From Flavivirga jejuensis (GTDB taxonomy: Bacteria > Bacteroidota > Bacteroidia > Flavobacteriales > Flavobacteriaceae), in the NCBI RefSeq assembly GCF_030540765.1, contig NZ_JAUOEL010000002.1, positions 434,001 through 498,000 of the forward strand: 64,000 bases of DNA. The letters run 5' to 3'. Positions 9,984-18,769 of this stretch are shown here, in pieces (position 1 is the first letter of the stretch; every line of letters starts with the position of its first letter). Below the pieces are notes generated by a model. The model saw only the letters and a program-made list of their open reading frames with translations, was not told the DNA's origin and ran no database searches. The position numbers were made by a program, and so were the translations under genes.

Positions 9984-10718
9984 ATGAAACAATCAATCAA
10001 AAAACAAACAGTCTTAATAATAGCTACGTTACTTTTAACAGCTACATCCTATGCACAAAGGGGAAAATCTATAAAAGGAAATGGAAACATAACAACAATA
10101 ACCCGAACAACTTCTGAATATGATGGGATAAAATGTGCTGGTTCTTTCGATTATATTCTGGTAGCAGGCAACGAAGGGAAAATAACTCTTGAAGGGGAAT
10201 CTAATCTTTTAGAGTATATAATTACCGAAGTTAAAGGAGATCATTTAATTGTAAAAACAAAAAAAGGTGCAAAAATAAACTCTGGTAGAAATAAGGCAAT
10301 TAAAATAACAATCCCTTTTAAAGATATCTCTAAGGTTTCGTTAGCTGGTTCTGGTGATTTATGGAATGAAGACCTAATAACTGCAACTAATTTAAATGTT
10401 TCTTTGGCTGGTTCTGGAGATGTTATTCTCGACATTAAAGCATCATCTACAAAAGCATCCATAGCAGGTTCTGGTGATCTTACTCTAAAAGGCGACACTA
10501 ATAATCTAGAAGCCAAAGTAGCAGGTTCTGGTGATTTTCACGGATTCGATTTACAAGCAAATAATACAGAGGTTTCTGTTGCTGGATCTGGTGATGCAAA
10601 AGTTGTTAGCAACAAAAATTTAAAAGCAAGAGTAGCTGGATCTGGCGATATTGTTTACAAAGGAGACCCTATAGTAGACACCAAAGTGGCAGGTTCTGGG
10701 AGTATTTCTATTAATTAA
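9984..10718 (+). CDS. Head GIN domain-containing exported protein (DUF2807) with AGSGD repeats
   Basis: Has a Sec signal peptide (residues 1-24, ending TSYAQ). The mature chain carries seven AGSGD/AGSGS motifs at about 20-residue intervals (LAGSGDL, IAGSGDL, VAGSGDF, VAGSGDA, VAGSGDI and so on). This is the hallmark of the DUF2807 head-GIN family, a beta-helix fold once annotated as putative autotransporter adhesin. There is no C-terminal T9SS domain or barrel, so it probably remains periplasmic or surface associated. It is the last gene of the ECF operon and is followed by a hairpin terminator. Family assignment is secure; function is unknown. Confidence 0.88.
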   Translation: MKQSIKKQTVLIIATLLLTATSYAQRGKSIKGNGNITTITRTTSEYDGIKCAGSFDYILVAGNEGKITLEGESNLLEYIITEVKGDHLIVKTKKGAKINSGRNKAIKITIPFKDISKVSLAGSGDLWNEDLITATNLNVSLAGSGDVILDIKASSTKASIAGSGDLTLKGDTNNLEAKVAGSGDFHGFDLQANNTEVSVAGSGDAKVVSNKNLKARVAGSGDIVYKGDPIVDTKVAGSGSISIN

Positions 10719-10747
10719 TTTATTTCATCAATCATAAAAAAAGGCTA

Positions 10748-10800
10748 TCTAAAAAGTGATGAATTTTGTCATCAGAATGACACTTTTTAGACAGTCTCTT
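10748..10800. terminator. Terminator hairpin of the GTCTAAAAAGT repeat type
   Basis: Arms TCTAAAAAGTG (10748-10758) and CACTTTTTAGA (10781-10791) enclose a smaller inverted pair (GTCAT/ATGAC) and are followed by a T-rich stretch. It sits between the converging GIN-domain and UMF1 transporter genes. The same arm sequence recurs near 35.9 kb and 55.2-55.4 kb. Confidence 0.75.
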
Positions 10801-10822
10801 TTAGTTTGCATTTAAAAAAAAC

Positions 10823-12154
10823 TTATTTATTTAAAATATCGCTCTTAGGAACTCTAAATAGTAGTATTAAACCGATTATAAAGAATGTAGCTAAGAATAA
10901 AATTGAATAGCGCATACTTCCAGTAACTTCTGCTACAAATCCATACATAAACATCCCTATAACAATTCCTATTTTCTCAGAAACGTCATAAAAACTAAAA
11001 TAAGAAGCTGAATCCTCTGTCTTTTCTGGTACCAACTTACTATAAGTCGATCTAGATAGAGATTGAATCCCCCCCATAACTAAACCAACACACCCTGCTG
11101 TTATATAAAACTGCAATGGGGTTTGTATAAAAAACGCATAAGCGCAAATAACTATCCAAAAAGAAATAATTAAAATTAAAGTTTTTATATTACCTATTTT
11201 GCCAGATAATTTGGCTGTATAATTAGCACCAAAAACGGCAACCAATTGAATTAACAAAATGCTAACAATTAAACCAGTTGTTGAATCTTGTTCTCCCCAA
11301 TTTAATTCCTCAACCGCAAAATATGTAGCAGCTAACATAATCGTTTGTACCGCCATACTATAAACAAAAAAAGCACTCAAATAACGACTTAAAATTTTAT
11401 TTGTTTTCAGGGCTTTCCAAATTTTCAGTAATTCATTATAGCCATGAACTATTACAGATTTTGTTATTTTATGCCCTTCATGTGTTCCTGTTGGCAAATG
11501 CTTAAATGTATATTGCGCAAAACTAATCCACCAAATACCAACCATAATAAATGATATTCTTGTTGGTGCACCTGCATCATCAAATCCAAACCAATCATAT
11601 TTAAGTATCATAACTAAATTAACTACAAGCAGAACAACACTTCCAATATATCCAAGAGAAAATCCTTTTGCACTAACTTTGTCTTGTTGCTCAGGAAAAG
11701 CGATATCTGGCAGATAAGAATTATAAAAAACGAGGCTTCCCCAAAAACCAATTAAAGCAAGTATATAACATAATAAGCCAACAAATAAATTATCTAACGT
11801 AAACCAATACAAACCTATACAAGATAAAGCTCCCAGATAACAGAAAAATTTCATAAAATTTTCCTTATTACCTACATAATCAGAAATTCCAGATAATATT
11901 GGAGATATTATTGAAACGATTAAAAAACTCAATGCTGTTACATAACTAATAAGAGAATCGTTATTAAATTCGTATCCTAAAAACGTTACTGTATCACTTA
12001 TTTTATTACCATCTGCATCTTTAACAATAGTAAGCGCACCGTAAAAAATAGGAAATATTGCCGATGAAATAACTAATGGATAAACCGAGTTCGCCCAATC
12101 ATAAAACGCCCAGGCGTTTAAGAGCTTTTTACTTCCTTTTTCTAATAAAGCCAT
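10823..12154 (-). CDS. MFS transporter, UMF1 (Atg22-like) family
   Basis: The 443-aa polytopic membrane protein has about 12 hydrophobic helices. The N-terminal NAWAFYDWANSVYPLV segment is the signature of the UMF1/Atg22 branch of the major facilitator superfamily, and SLSRSTYSKLVPEKTEDSA in the second half is also typical. Bacterial members are presumed effluxers of small metabolites; the yeast relative Atg22 exports vacuolar amino acids. Nothing nearby indicates a substrate. It is transcribed alone on the minus strand. Family confident, substrate unknown. Confidence 0.88.
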   Translation of the reverse strand: MALLEKGSKKLLNAWAFYDWANSVYPLVISSAIFPIFYGALTIVKDADGNKISDTVTFLGYEFNNDSLISYVTALSFLIVSIISPILSGISDYVGNKENFMKFFCYLGALSCIGLYWFTLDNLFVGLLCYILALIGFWGSLVFYNSYLPDIAFPEQQDKVSAKGFSLGYIGSVVLLVVNLVMILKYDWFGFDDAGAPTRISFIMVGIWWISFAQYTFKHLPTGTHEGHKITKSVIVHGYNELLKIWKALKTNKILSRYLSAFFVYSMAVQTIMLAATYFAVEELNWGEQDSTTGLIVSILLIQLVAVFGANYTAKLSGKIGNIKTLILIISFWIVICAYAFFIQTPLQFYITAGCVGLVMGGIQSLSRSTYSKLVPEKTEDSASYFSFYDVSEKIGIVIGMFMYGFVAEVTGSMRYSILFLATFFIIGLILLFRVPKSDILNK

Positions 12155-12156
12155 AA

Positions 12157-12186
12157 TAAAAAAGCTGCCCTTTTATGAGCAGCCCA
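12157..12186 (-). terminator. Possible terminator downstream of the M48 protease gene
   Basis: On the minus strand a GCTGC...GCAGC pair separated by about 10 nt is followed by a run of six T. The stem is short (5-6 bp), so it is a weak or moderate terminator for the upstream M48 gene before the UMF1 start. Confidence 0.5.
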
Positions 12187-12281
12187 CTAAAATAATTAAA
12201 TATTTTTATTTTCACGTTAAGAAATCAGTAATAACAAATAGTAAAAACCAACTAAACGATTACTAACTAATTAAGGCAAAA

Positions 12282-13100
12282 CTATTTTCTAAACGAAGTA
12301 ACACCAAATTTTTTAGCCTCCTCTTTAGCCGTTGGTGCTAATGCAGCAAGGTTAGCAATACGAGAATCGTTTGATGGGTGCGTACTTAAAATTTCTGGCG
12401 GTGCTTCCCCTCCACTATTAGCTTTCATACGTTTCCATAATTCGGATGCTTCATCTGGATTATAACCAGCAATTGCCATTAAATATAACCCTATTTTATC
12501 TGCTTCAGTTTCATGACTTCTACTAAAAGGTAGCATCACACCTACTTGTGTTCCAACACCATAATATTGGTTAAATGCATTTCTTGATTTTTCGTCTTTA
12601 ATGGCAACATTTCCTGCCACAGCTAAACCTTGTTGTATGTATGCGGCACTCATACGTTGTTGACCATGATTTGCTAATGCATGCGCTACTTCATGTCCCA
12701 TAATAGCAGCAACTCCAGTTTCCCCATTAGCTATTGGCAAAATACCTGTGTAAAAAACGATTTTACCTCCTGGCATACACCAAGCATTTACCGTTTTATC
12801 GTCAACTAAATTATATTCCCATTTATAATCGTTTAAATACCCCTGATTTCCATTAGCATTTAACCATTTTTCCGCAGCCACTGCAATACGCTGCCCTACT
12901 CTAGTTATCATAGCAGCATCCTTTGTTCCAGTAACAACTTTATTCTCTGTTAAAAACTGATCATATTGCGCAAAAGCCGTTGGGAATAATTGAGAATTTG
13001 GCACTAAAGCTATAGTCTGTTTGCCTGTAAATGGATTCGTTGCACATGATAATATGAACACTATCATGCCAAATACCAAAAGGAATCTTTTTAATTTCAT
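12282..13100 (-). CDS. M48-family zinc metalloprotease, outer-envelope lipoprotein
   Basis: Peptidase related to the periplasmic quality-control proteases BepA/LoiP. The ATG at 13100 is preferred over one 21 codons upstream because it begins a lipoprotein signal peptide MKLKRFLLVFGMIVFILSC with lipobox LSC at Cys19. The zinc site is HEVAH (residues 136-140), with a third ligand in the downstream SHETEAD motif (Glu197). The C-terminal STHPSNDSRI block is typical. Mature length of about 253 aa is complete. A membrane-anchored chaperone/protease for outer-membrane proteins is the usual role; the assignment to that pathway is inference. Confidence 0.92.
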   Translation of the reverse strand: MKLKRFLLVFGMIVFILSCATNPFTGKQTIALVPNSQLFPTAFAQYDQFLTENKVVTGTKDAAMITRVGQRIAVAAEKWLNANGNQGYLNDYKWEYNLVDDKTVNAWCMPGGKIVFYTGILPIANGETGVAAIMGHEVAHALANHGQQRMSAAYIQQGLAVAGNVAIKDEKSRNAFNQYYGVGTQVGVMLPFSRSHETEADKIGLYLMAIAGYNPDEASELWKRMKANSGGEAPPEILSTHPSNDSRIANLAALAPTAKEEAKKFGVTSFRK

Positions 13101-13263
13101 TGAATAGGGTTTATAATTTTTTATAAAAATACAAAATTTGTATCTTAATACTTTAGACACCAAATGTTTTTATTTGGTCACATTATTATAGAATAAAATA
13201 TTCAATCAGAAATGTCATGTCCCATTAATAAATACGACATATTCTAATAAAAACTCAAACAAT

Positions 13264-13737
13264 ATGAAAAAGCTAATCCTATTATGTTTAACAATTGTGT
13301 TATTTAATTGTAACAGTAATGCCCAAAAAACAGAAAAAAAAGTCTATAAAGTTACCAAAACTGATAAAGAATGGAGAACGCAGTTATCTGAAAAAGCCTA
13401 TTATGTTTTAAGAGAAGCAGGAACTGAGCGCCCATTTTCAAGCCCTCTAAATAAAAACTACAAAGAAGGTGTTTATATCTGTGCAGCGTGTAATACGCCT
13501 TTATTTAAAAGTGAACACAAATTTGATTCAGGTAGCGGCTGGCCAAGTTTTGATCAGGAAATTAAAGGAAATGTCGCTTTTGGCTCCGATAACAAATTAG
13601 GATATTCACGTGATGAAGAACATTGTGCGACATGTGGCGGACATTTGGGACATGTTTTTAATGATGGGCCAAGAGACACTACTGGAAAACGTCATTGTAT
13701 TAATGGAATAGCTTTGAAGTTTGTTCCTAAGGAATAA
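13264..13737 (+). CDS. msrB: Peptide-methionine (R)-S-oxide reductase, exported form
   Basis: Reduces methionine-R-sulfoxide in oxidised proteins. All MsrB landmarks are present: zinc cysteines C73/C76 and C121/C124, SGSGWPSF at about 89-96, and catalytic Cys145 in RHCINGIALKF. Unusually for the enzyme, the N-terminus is an export signal (MKKLILLCLTIVLFNCNSNA) with a possible lipobox (LFNC, Cys16), so it probably repairs envelope proteins. Its periplasmic electron donor is not encoded nearby. Divergent from the M48 protease gene with about 160 bp between starts, so both may belong to envelope maintenance. Confidence 0.95.
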   Translation: MKKLILLCLTIVLFNCNSNAQKTEKKVYKVTKTDKEWRTQLSEKAYYVLREAGTERPFSSPLNKNYKEGVYICAACNTPLFKSEHKFDSGSGWPSFDQEIKGNVAFGSDNKLGYSRDEEHCATCGGHLGHVFNDGPRDTTGKRHCINGIALKFVPKE

Positions 13738-13827
13738 ATCTTAAAAAAATAAAATTTCTAATTCCAACTCAATCGCATTAAAGAATTAGAATTTGTTATT
13801 TAAAAATTGATATTTTATATTTAAGGT

Positions 13828-14382
13828 ATGCAAACTTCCTATTTGACTAGTATCATTAAACAATTTGAATATTATAAAAGTTTAGGAGATAACACTTTTA
13901 AACAACTTAGCTTTGAAGAGCTCCAAAAAGAATTCGCAGAAGATTCTAATTCAATTTCTATCATTGTAAAGCATATTGTCGGTAATATGCTAAGTAGATG
14001 GACTAACTTTTTAATTGAAGATGGAGAAAAAGAATGGAGGCATCGCGATTTAGAATTTGACGACACTTATACTTCAAAAGACGATCTCATTAAAAATTGG
14101 AATAAAGGTTGGAAATGTTTATTTGATGCTATCACACCATTATCTGAAATCGATTTAGAACACATTATTTACATTCGAAACCAAGGCCATACAGTTACCG
14201 AAGCTATAAATAGACAATTGGCTCATTACTCCTATCATATTGGACAAATTGTTTTTCTAGGAAAACTGGTAAAAGGTAAAAACTGGCAATCTTTATCAAT
14301 TCCAAAAGGAAATTCTTCAAAATATAATGCTGAAAAATTTAGTAAAGAAAAAGGACAGCGTCATTTTACAGATGATTTGTAG
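13828..14382 (+). CDS. DinB-like / DUF1572 family protein
   Basis: The 184-aa cytoplasmic protein has the four-helix DinB-type layout. Candidate metal ligands are His49 (IVKHIVGNM) and the pair His133/His137 in LAHYSYHIGQIVFL, the expected triad of the superfamily. DUF1572 members often resemble bacillithiol or other low-molecular-weight thiol transferases, but no substrate can be read here. A stand-alone gene about 90 bp after msrB. Family is confident, biochemical role uncertain. Confidence 0.82.
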   Translation: MQTSYLTSIIKQFEYYKSLGDNTFKQLSFEELQKEFAEDSNSISIIVKHIVGNMLSRWTNFLIEDGEKEWRHRDLEFDDTYTSKDDLIKNWNKGWKCLFDAITPLSEIDLEHIIYIRNQGHTVTEAINRQLAHYSYHIGQIVFLGKLVKGKNWQSLSIPKGNSSKYNAEKFSKEKGQRHFTDDL

Positions 14383-14438
14383 TTGATACTAACTAGTCTC
14401 AATTGATAAACTATGAAAAAGTAAGACTACTCAGCAAT

Positions 14439-15046
14439 CAAAATCAAAAACATAGACTTATTTACTCTTAACATAAAAATAAAACACAACACACAATAAC
14501 CCCAAAAACAAAAGTAGTATTATTACATCGCAACTTTGCGACTTAGCGGCTTCGCGAGACACATACAAAAAACATAGTTTTCAATTAAGACGCCATATTA
14601 ACCAGAATCAAAAACACTGACTAATTTATAATTAACTAAAAACTCAGCAACCAATAACCCTAAAAAATAACAATAACATTATTACATCACAACTTTGCGA
14701 CTTAGCGAGCCACATAAAAAAACATAGTTTTCAATTAAGGCACCAATCATAACAAAGAATCAAGATCACTCAACAACCAAAATCAAAAACACAGACTAAT
14801 TTATAGTTAACAAGAAACTCAACAACCAATAACCCTAAAAAATAACAATAACATTATTACATCTCAACTTTGCGACTTAGCGGCTTCGCGAGCCACATAA
14901 AAAAAACATAGTTTTCAATTAAGACGCCATATCAACCAGAATCAAAAACATAAACTAATTTATAATTAACTAAAAACTCAGCAACCAATAACCCTAAAAA
15001 ATAAAAGTAACATTACTACTTTGCGACTTAGCGGCTTAAACAAGCC
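14439..15046. repeat. Tandem array of about 3.6 degenerate ~160-175 bp units
   Basis: This gene-free interval is filled with tandem copies. Landmarks recur in order: AATCAAAAACA, then an ACAATAACCC / CCAATAACCCTAAAAA block (about 14494, 14651, 14826, 14985), then ACTTTGCGACTTAGCG, then CATAGTTTTCAATTAAG. Spacings between the CCAATAACCC landmarks are about 157, 175 and 159 bp. Units differ by small indels, for example loss of GCTTCGCG in the second copy. No reading frame of note spans it. The TTTGCGACTTAGCG motif also appears near 57.6 kb and, in reverse, near 49.7-49.9 kb. Confidence 0.9.
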
Positions 15047-15056
15047 CCAAAAATCA

Positions 15057-16337
15057 TCATTTCAAAGTCCTCTTAAAAGGCCTTATAATCAAACGAGCTT
15101 CCCTATCAAACCTCACATAATTATACACCCAATTTATAAAAACAACCATCCTGTTTCTAAAACCTATTAGAAAAAACAAGTGGACAAACATCCAAACATA
15201 CCAGGCAAAAGCCCCTTGAAACTTGAATCGCTTTAAATCGACCACCGCTTTATTTCTACCAATGGTTGCCATAACCCCTTTATCCTTATAAGAAAAGGGA
15301 ATCATTGGTTGTTCTTCAATCAATCGTAAAATATTATCCCCTAATTGATCCCCCTGTTGAATAGCAGGCTGTGCCATCATTGGTAAACCATTAGGGCATA
15401 CATCACTTACCATACAAGCAACATCTCCTATAGCAAAAACATGATTAAACCCTTTTACCTGATTAAATTCATTTACTAAAAGCCTATTCCCTCTGGTCAC
15501 AAATTTTTCGGCATCTAAGCCTTTTATAGTAGCTCCTTTTACACCAGCTGCCCAAACTAAAGTAGCCGTTTCAAATGTTAAATCCGTATTCGTTATTACT
15601 GTCTTTCCATCATAATTCGTTACCCTAACCTTCTTCCAAATATGAACCCCTAATTTCTCTAAAAAGTCTTCAGCTTTTTTTGATGCATTGGCACTCATCC
15701 CCTTTAAGATACAATCACTGGATTGCACCACATGAATTTGAGCCAATCGTGTATCCAAATCAGGATAATCCTTCGGCAAGATACCTTTCTTTATTTCTGC
15801 TAAAGCACCTGCTAACTCCACTCCTGTTGGACCTCCTCCAACAATTACAAAATTCATAAGAGCATTCCGTTCATTCAGATCAGATGTAAGCAAAGCATCT
15901 TCAAAATTCTCCAAAATCAAACTCCTCAAATTAAGAGACTGAGGTATCGTTTTCATGGACATACTATACTTTTCTATAGCTTTATTTCCAAAATAATTAG
16001 TTTTAGAGCCAGAAGCGACTACTACATAATCAAACTTAAGTTCACCTATATTAGTAATAACTTTGTTTTTAACTGTATCAATTTCTTCAACATCAGCCAA
16101 TCTAAAATGAAAATTAGGAAAGTTTTTTAATATTTTTCTAATAGGGTAAGCAATAGAATCTGGTTCCAATCCACCAGTTGATACTTGATATAATAATGGT
16201 TGGAATGTGTGGTAGTTATTCTTGTCTAATAAAACAACCTGAAGGTCTTGTTTTGATAATTTTTTAGCCAAAGCAACTCCTGCAAAACCACCACCTATTA
16301 TAACAATTCGAGGAAAACTTGTTTTTGGTATGTTCAT
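15057..16337 (-). CDS. ndh: Type II NADH:quinone oxidoreductase (NDH-2)
   Basis: Single-subunit flavoprotein that passes electrons from NADH to menaquinone without pumping protons. The FAD Rossmann motif GGGFAG is at residues 15-20, a second dinucleotide motif GGGPTG at 167-172, and AIGDVA near residue 300 contacts FAD. C-terminal hydrophobic/aromatic helices (AWYVWMFVHLFFLIGF) fit membrane attachment. The ATG at 16337 is chosen over one 7 codons upstream because an exact TACCTTTG promoter box lies at 16356-16363 and would place the transcription start inside the longer version. Family members also include other quinone reductases, but the C-terminal anchor favours NDH-2. Confidence 0.88.
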   Translation of the reverse strand: MNIPKTSFPRIVIIGGGFAGVALAKKLSKQDLQVVLLDKNNYHTFQPLLYQVSTGGLEPDSIAYPIRKILKNFPNFHFRLADVEEIDTVKNKVITNIGELKFDYVVVASGSKTNYFGNKAIEKYSMSMKTIPQSLNLRSLILENFEDALLTSDLNERNALMNFVIVGGGPTGVELAGALAEIKKGILPKDYPDLDTRLAQIHVVQSSDCILKGMSANASKKAEDFLEKLGVHIWKKVRVTNYDGKTVITNTDLTFETATLVWAAGVKGATIKGLDAEKFVTRGNRLLVNEFNQVKGFNHVFAIGDVACMVSDVCPNGLPMMAQPAIQQGDQLGDNILRLIEEQPMIPFSYKDKGVMATIGRNKAVVDLKRFKFQGAFAWYVWMFVHLFFLIGFRNRMVVFINWVYNYVRFDREARLIIRPFKRTLK

Positions 16338-16355
16338 ATATAAATACTTGCAATA

Positions 16356-16363
16356 CAAAGGTA
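16356..16363 (-). promoter_or_regulatory. Minus-strand -7 box for the NDH-2 gene
   Basis: TACCTTTG on the minus strand matches the Bacteroidota -7 consensus TAnnTTTG exactly and ends 18 bp before the chosen ATG. No clear -33 TTTG is present. It supports the shorter start for the downstream gene. Confidence 0.5.
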
Positions 16364-16569
16364 ATACTAATTTAACTTTGAAATATCACGAAAATAAATT
16401 GAATCATTTTTAGATATAATTTAAGATATAACTATAATTCCTGTTTCTTTTTTTGACAAAACTAGAGCCAAACAGAAACGGGTTAGAGTACGCTTTTCAA
16501 GGCCAAATTAGCATAATATAAAGATGTAAATTTAAAGCCTTCTAAATTCTTTATTCAAATTCGATTTCG

Positions 16570-16577
16570 TAAATTTG
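16570..16577 (+). promoter_or_regulatory. -7 box upstream of lipoamide dehydrogenase
   Basis: TAAATTTG is an exact match to TAnnTTTG, 18 bp before the ATG. I see no convincing -33 TTTG at the right spacing, so confidence is moderate. Confidence 0.45.
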
Positions 16578-16595
16578 TTCCCTAAAATTTAACAG

Positions 16596-17972
16596 ATGAG
16601 TAAATACGATATTATTGTTCTTGGAAGTGGTCCTGGCGGTTATGTTACAGCCATTAGAGCATCACAATTGGGTTTTAAAACCGCTATTGTTGAAAAAGAA
16701 AACCTTGGTGGTGTATGCTTAAATTGGGGATGTATCCCAACTAAAGCCTTATTAAAATCTGCTCAAGTGTTTGAATATCTTAAGCATGCAGGAGATTATG
16801 GACTATCAGTTAAAGATTTCGACAAAGATTTTGATGCTGTAGTTAAACGTAGTCGTGGTGTTGCAGATGGCATGAGTAAAGGTGTTCAGTTTTTAATGAA
16901 GAAAAACAAAATTGACGTTATTAATGGGTTTGGAAAACTTAAACCTGGTAAAAAGATAGATGTTGATGGTACAGAATATAGCGCTGATAACATCATTATA
17001 GCAACAGGAGCTCGATCTCGCGAATTACCAAATTTACCTCAAGATGGTAAAAAAGTAATCGGTTACAGAGAAGCTATGACTTTACCTGAACAACCAAAGA
17101 AAATGATTGTGGTTGGTTCTGGTGCTATTGGCGTTGAGTTTGCATATTTTTATAATTCTATGGGAACGGAAGTAACTATTGTTGAATACTTACCTAATGT
17201 AGTTCCTGTTGAAGACGAAGATGTTTCTAAACAACTAGAACGTTCTTTTAAGAAAAGTGGTATAAAAATTATGACTTCTGCCGAAGTTACCTCTGTTGAT
17301 ACTTCTGGAAAAGGAGTAAAAGCAACTGTAAAAACTAAAAAAGGAGAAGAAATTCTTGAAGCAGATGTTATTTTATCTGCCGTAGGTATAAAAACAAATA
17401 TTGAAAATATAGGATTAGAAGATGTTGGTATCGTAGTAGATAGAGACAAAGTTATAGTTAACGATTTTTACCAAACTAATATTCCTGGTTATTATGCCAT
17501 TGGTGATGTTACTCCTGGTCAGGCTTTAGCACATGTCGCTTCTGCGGAAGGCATATTATGTGTTGAAAAATTAGCAGGACACCATGTTGAAGCTTTAGAT
17601 TATGGAAACATTCCTGGCTGTACATATTGTTCTCCAGAAATTGCTAGTGTAGGTATAACCGAAAAACAAGCCAAAGAAAAAGGCTTAGATATTAAAGTTG
17701 GTAAATTCCCATTCTCTGCCTCTGGTAAAGCTAGTGCAGGTGGTAATAAAGAGGGCTTTGTAAAAGTAATTTTTGATGCTAAATATGGTGAGTGGTTAGG
17801 CTGCCATATGGTTGGTGCTGGTGTAACCGATATGATTGCCGAAGCTGTTTTAGGAAGAAAGCTAGAAACGACTGGTCATGAAGTATTAAAAGCCGTACAT
17901 CCTCACCCAACAATGAGTGAAGCTGTTATGGAAGCTGTTGCTGATGCTTATGATGAAGTGATACATCTTTAA
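16596..17972 (+). CDS. lpdA: Dihydrolipoyl dehydrogenase (E3)
   Basis: FAD-dependent enzyme that reoxidises lipoamide in pyruvate/2-oxoglutarate dehydrogenase and the glycine cleavage system. The redox-active disulfide is Cys41-Cys46 in GGVCLNWGCIPTK, GSGPGG near the N-terminus binds FAD, GSGAIGVEF binds NAD, and the catalytic His437/Glu442 dyad lies in HPHPTMSE at the dimer-interface domain. Length (458 aa) is standard. It is monocistronic, preceded by a TAnnTTTG box and followed by a strong terminator, so it is not linked here to an E1/E2 operon. Confidence 0.95.
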   Translation: MSKYDIIVLGSGPGGYVTAIRASQLGFKTAIVEKENLGGVCLNWGCIPTKALLKSAQVFEYLKHAGDYGLSVKDFDKDFDAVVKRSRGVADGMSKGVQFLMKKNKIDVINGFGKLKPGKKIDVDGTEYSADNIIIATGARSRELPNLPQDGKKVIGYREAMTLPEQPKKMIVVGSGAIGVEFAYFYNSMGTEVTIVEYLPNVVPVEDEDVSKQLERSFKKSGIKIMTSAEVTSVDTSGKGVKATVKTKKGEEILEADVILSAVGIKTNIENIGLEDVGIVVDRDKVIVNDFYQTNIPGYYAIGDVTPGQALAHVASAEGILCVEKLAGHHVEALDYGNIPGCTYCSPEIASVGITEKQAKEKGLDIKVGKFPFSASGKASAGGNKEGFVKVIFDAKYGEWLGCHMVGAGVTDMIAEAVLGRKLETTGHEVLKAVHPHPTMSEAVMEAVADAYDEVIHL

Positions 17973-18016
17973 TCTTTAGATAAGAGATTAAAGAACATAG
18001 ATATTATATTAGACAA

Positions 18017-18046
18017 AAAAAGTTCCGAGAAATCGGAACTTTTTTA
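18017..18046 (+). terminator. Intrinsic terminator after lpdA
   Basis: AAAGTTCCGA and TCGGAACTTT form a 10-bp stem around a tight GAAA-like loop, with A's before and T's after, so it could act in both directions. Confidence 0.88.
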
Positions 18047-18161
18047 TTTATAGCATTGCCTTATTTGAATACTAATGGTATTATTTATAAAAGAGAAGGA
18101 AGTGAATAAATAGTTTGTAATCTAAACATGAAACAAATCTCAATTGAATCGCTTTTTTGTT

Positions 18162-18659
18162 TTAAAATTTAAACCGTGTCCCAAATTTATAAATCATATT
18201 ATTACCTACCGAATAATTAACCGAAGGATCTTTTTTTGTTAATCTAAGATTTACACCACCATAAATAGATAAATCATCTGTTATATCATATTGAAAACCA
18301 AAAGTTGAAAATAATGACGTAGCATTTGTCTCTATAAATCCATTCTTCCTTAATACACCAATTTTAGGGCCAAATAAAACACTAAATTTATTACTTATAA
18401 AATATTTAGCCAATAAGGGAAATTCTGTAACAGTGTAGCTATTAATAAGATCATTAGTACTTCTTCCCTCCTTTCCTATTCTAAAAAACAAATCCTCATT
18501 TATCTTAAATTCAGAAAAATAATTAGAATAAAATATTGGAGTATCATTTATTTCAATTTCATCTGTAATAAGAAAAGAATCCGTTTTTCTTTCCTCTTGA
18601 GATAAAACCGTTTTAGAAACTATAAAGAAGAAAACAACAGCAAGTAGTTCATTTTTCAT
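18162..18659 (-). CDS. Exported protein of unknown function, probable small outer-membrane beta-barrel
   Basis: I do not recognise a specific family. The 165-aa chain has a signal peptide (residues 1-20, ending VLSQ), alternating hydrophobic strands in the second half (SIYGGVNLRLTKK, NNMIYKFGTRFKF) and a terminal Phe, features of outer-membrane beta-barrels. An exact minus-strand TAnnTTTG box (18684-18691) is 25 bp before the start. It sits among other barrel-protein genes, which supports an outer-membrane location. Too short for a large pore; an 8-strand barrel is possible. Confidence 0.6.
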   Translation of the reverse strand: MKNELLAVVFFFIVSKTVLSQEERKTDSFLITDEIEINDTPIFYSNYFSEFKINEDLFFRIGKEGRSTNDLINSYTVTEFPLLAKYFISNKFSVLFGPKIGVLRKNGFIETNATSLFSTFGFQYDITDDLSIYGGVNLRLTKKDPSVNYSVGNNMIYKFGTRFKF

Positions 18660-18769
18660 GATTAATTATTTGACGATCAATTACAAATCTATGTTTAAAG
18701 ATTAAGTAATTATCATAATCAAGTCATAAAATTAGCTAGGCTATTTGTTAAATATTTCTAATGAAAAAT

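Noticed and set aside
14439-15046. CRISPR array
   Set aside because: Units are ~160-175 bp, tandem and similar throughout; there is no short direct repeat with unique spacers and no cas gene.
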